DNA of 8,559 nucleotides from JANQTF01 sp036835375. GTDB taxonomy: Bacteria > Bacteroidota > Bacteroidia > J057. Under the pieces are notes generated by a model. That model ran no database searches. It had not been told where the DNA came from and was given only the letters and a program-made list of their open reading frames with translations. A program made the position numbers and the translations under genes. Within the stretch, counting starts at the first letter, position 1, and every line of letters starts with the position of its first letter. Of the stretch, positions 6,693 through 8,559 are shown one piece after another. Location of the stretch: assembly GCA_036835375.1 (NCBI GenBank), contig DAITMB010000171.1, forward strand, positions 1-8,559. Direction: 5' to 3'.

Positions 6693-7328
6693 ATGAAACC
6701 GCTTTCCTTACGCCTTCTTCTCTGCGTGATCGTCAGCCTTCCGTTGACAGGTATAGCTCAAAACGGCTATGGCTGGGGGCTTTATCACGGCCAATATGAT
6801 GGCGAGCGAAACCACTGCATTGGGGTATTTTTTCAGCCACCGGCCAGCCGTGCTTTCTTGCCCGGGAGTGCGGTGAATGTCGCTCAGGTTGCCTTTCCAC
6901 TCGTGTTGGGATATGGCAGGACCCTGCTTGAGATGCATCAATGGGGAATCGATCTGGGAGCTAGTTCGCAGTCGAGATTTCCGACAGCTTCAGGGAGCGC
7001 TGCTGCTGTATATCCTAAGATGAGGCTGTCCTATCGCTGGCTGCCGCTGAAGGGAGAATATCTGGTAGAACCGTATCTTGGCGGCGGCATTGTCGGGAGC
7101 GTTGGCATCACCAATATGCCCAACCGACGATTGATGGGCGCGAGTGGAGGTTTACAGGCCATGCTGGGGATGAGGGTACACACAGGAAGTCCGATTTTCA
7201 TCCATTTCGAAATACCCTACACGGCAATTCAATTATTTGATTCTGGCCTGGGAGTGGAGACAAGTTTTGCGCTGGACTCCTTTAATGATCAATTTTGGCC
7301 GCTAATCGGAATTGGAGCTGCATGGTGA
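6693..7328 (+). CDS. Small predicted outer-membrane beta-barrel protein
   Basis: The 211-residue product starts at ATG 6693 with a clear signal peptide (hydrophobic about 6-20, likely cleavage at IA-QN after residue 22). The mature part is rich in Gly and aromatic residues and alternates polar and hydrophobic positions in short segments, such as VAQVAFPLVLGYGRTL, PKMRLSYRWLP, EYLVEPYLGGGIVGSVG and FIHFEIPYTAIQLF. It ends in Trp, the C-terminal aromatic typical of outer-membrane barrels recognised by the BAM machinery. The length suits an eight-stranded barrel. This is a fold inference only; I recognise no named family and no function. The start is fixed by the signal peptide. It lies 170 bp after the DUF3089 gene and 58 bp before the symporter gene, on the same strand as both. 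No Shine-Dalgarno is seen. Confidence 0.78.
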   Translation: MKPLSLRLLLCVIVSLPLTGIAQNGYGWGLYHGQYDGERNHCIGVFFQPPASRAFLPGSAVNVAQVAFPLVLGYGRTLLEMHQWGIDLGASSQSRFPTASGSAAAVYPKMRLSYRWLPLKGEYLVEPYLGGGIVGSVGITNMPNRRLMGASGGLQAMLGMRVHTGSPIFIHFEIPYTAIQLFDSGLGVETSFALDSFNDQFWPLIGIGAAW

Positions 7329-7386
7329 TGTATTTTTTCTAGAAGACTCCACGGAACCACCTTCCTTTTAGCGTGAATTTTTCAAC

Positions 7387-8559
7387 ATGAAATTATATAC
7401 CAAAATCCTGATCGGCATGGCTGCGGGAATCGTGGTCGGGCTTGTGTACAATGAATTCAACCTCGGATTCATGACCCAGTACACGGCTTGGATAGGCGAG
7501 ATCTTCATACGCTTAGTCAAAATGCTAGTCGTGCCTCTGGTCTTGGTCTCGCTGATCTTGGGTGCTGCGGGCTTGGGGGACATTCGCAAGGTGGGTAAAA
7601 TGGGGCTTCGCGCCTTTTTGTTTTTCTTGATGACAACGGCCATTGCCGCTGGCATTGGGATCGCAGTGGCCAACATGATCGAGCCGGGAAGCGGTCTGCC
7701 GGAGGAGCAGAAAACCGCTCTGCTGGAAAAGTACGGTGAGGCTGCTGAGGCAAAAACGAATACCTCCGAAGCAGAAGTCATGAAGCAAATGACGGGATTT
7801 GAGCGGGTGGTGTCGCTGCTGGTGAGCATTGTGCCGACAAATCCCATGCAGGCCCTCGCAGAAGGCGACATGCTTGGGGTGATTTTTTTCTCCCTATTTC
7901 TCGGAATTTGCATCACGCTCATCGCTCAAGAGAAGCAGGATCCCCTCGTGCGGGCATTCGACGGGCTCAATGACGCGGTCATCAAAATGGTGACCCTTGC
8001 CATGGAAACAGCGCCCTACGGCGTGTTTGCTTTGATGATTGGCGTCGTAGCCGATTTAGGCATCGATATCCTGCTGCTTTTGCTCAAATATGCCCTCACG
8101 GTATTGCTCGGGCTGGTGTTGCACGTGGTGATCACGCATTTTTCAGTGATCCGGTTTTTGGTGCGCCAAAGCCCACTTCAGTTTCTCATGGCGATCAAAG
8201 AAGCCATCGTGATGGCATTTTCGACAAGCTCCTCAAGCGCCACGCTCCCCATCTCCATGAACATTGCCACAACCAATCTGGGAGTAAGTCGACAGGTGAG
8301 CAGCTTTGTGCTACCGCTTGGAGCTACCATCAACATGGACGGCACGGCACTGTACCAAGCCGTGGCAGCGCTGTTTATCGCACAAGTTTATAGCATCGAC
8401 TTGACGGTCATGCAGCAGCTCACCGTGATTCTCACCGCTACCCTGGCTTCTGTTGGTGCGGCGGGTGTACCGGGTGCTGGAATGATTACCCTGGCGCTGG
8501 TCCTCTCCACCCTCAACGTGCCTGAGGAAGGGATAGCGTTGATTTTTGGGCTGGATCGC
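7387..8559 (+). CDS. Dicarboxylate/amino acid:cation symporter (DAACS family), 3' end outside window
   Basis: The frame is open from ATG 7387 to the last base, giving 391 residues without a stop. The product is an inner-membrane secondary transporter that takes up glutamate, aspartate or C4-dicarboxylates with Na+ or H+. Family features in order: N-terminal helices with IRLVKMLVVPLVLVSLILGA (41-60), a charged loop (about 100-140) typical of bacterial members, the serine-rich re-entrant loop STSSSSATLP (279-288), FVLPLGATINMDGTALY (307-323) containing the cation-binding NMDGT motif (316-320), and the second re-entrant loop VGAAGVPGAG (356-365). The sequence stops at IFGLDR, just before the last helix whose Asp/Arg/Asn residues contact the substrate side chain, so the substrate cannot be told from this window. 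Usual length is about 420-440 residues, so only the end is missing. The start aligns with the family; no Shine-Dalgarno is present. Confidence 0.97.
   Translation, partial: MKLYTKILIGMAAGIVVGLVYNEFNLGFMTQYTAWIGEIFIRLVKMLVVPLVLVSLILGAAGLGDIRKVGKMGLRAFLFFLMTTAIAAGIGIAVANMIEPGSGLPEEQKTALLEKYGEAAEAKTNTSEAEVMKQMTGFERVVSLLVSIVPTNPMQALAEGDMLGVIFFSLFLGICITLIAQEKQDPLVRAFDGLNDAVIKMVTLAMETAPYGVFALMIGVVADLGIDILLLLLKYALTVLLGLVLHVVITHFSVIRFLVRQSPLQFLMAIKEAIVMAFSTSSSSATLPISMNIATTNLGVSRQVSSFVLPLGATINMDGTALYQAVAALFIAQVYSIDLTVMQQLTVILTATLASVGAAGVPGAGMITLALVLSTLNVPEEGIALIFGLDR

Noticed and set aside
7331..7338. TATTTTTT as a -7 element for the symporter gene
   Set aside because: It lacks the final G of TAnnTTTG, has no -33 partner at the right spacing, and sits in a short T-rich stretch where such matches arise by chance.
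5473..8559. Three same-strand genes (hydrolase, barrel, symporter) as an uptake operon
   Set aside because: Gaps of 170 and 58 bp, a possible weak terminator in the first gap, and no shared substrate clue; co-orientation alone is not enough.

Overview
The window looks like ordinary chromosome from a member of the Bacteroidota, with GC a little above 50% by eye. The phylum call rests on several observations. MurA carries the Asp-type active-site loop (GGDKIGRRRLDTH). The NFACT protein resembles Bacteroidota forms. Exported proteins have signal peptides ending in '..AQ', and one lipoprotein has a LVSC lipobox. No start codon is preceded by a Shine-Dalgarno sequence, and one start has a perfect TAnnTTTG-type -7 element upstream. 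A saprospirian or cytophagian lineage is possible, but I cannot place it further.

Layout from left to right: (1) 1-690, the 3' part of a DUF445 membrane-protein gene that enters from outside the window. (2) 895-2079, an exported protein of unrecognised family. (3) 2080-2344, a non-coding stretch with a terminator-like hairpin, a second hairpin and a candidate promoter. (4) 2345-3658, murA, the first committed enzyme of peptidoglycan synthesis. (5) 3678-5273 on the minus strand, an NFACT/Rqc2 (RqcH-like) ribosome quality-control protein that converges tail-to-tail on murA with only 19 bp between the stop codons. (6) 5274-5472, a 199-bp divergent promoter region with a 26-bp inverted repeat exactly at its centre. 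(7) 5473-6522, a DUF3089 alpha/beta-hydrolase lipoprotein. (8) 6693-7328, a small predicted outer-membrane beta-barrel protein. (9) 7387-8559, a DAACS-family dicarboxylate/amino-acid:cation symporter cut by the right edge.

The genes do not form an obvious single pathway. MurA and the NFACT protein are housekeeping. The others are envelope proteins: inner-membrane DUF445 and symporter, a lipoprotein hydrolase, and a small barrel. The last three genes share a strand, but gaps of 170 and 58 bp and the lack of functional linkage give little support for an operon. The shorter gaps (691-894, 7329-7386) hold no gene or RNA that I can see. I found no mobile element, CRISPR array, tRNA or rRNA, and no convincing novel multi-gene system. 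The items most worth a second look are the centred palindrome, the unrecognised exported protein and the overlapping hairpin potential at the murA 3' end.
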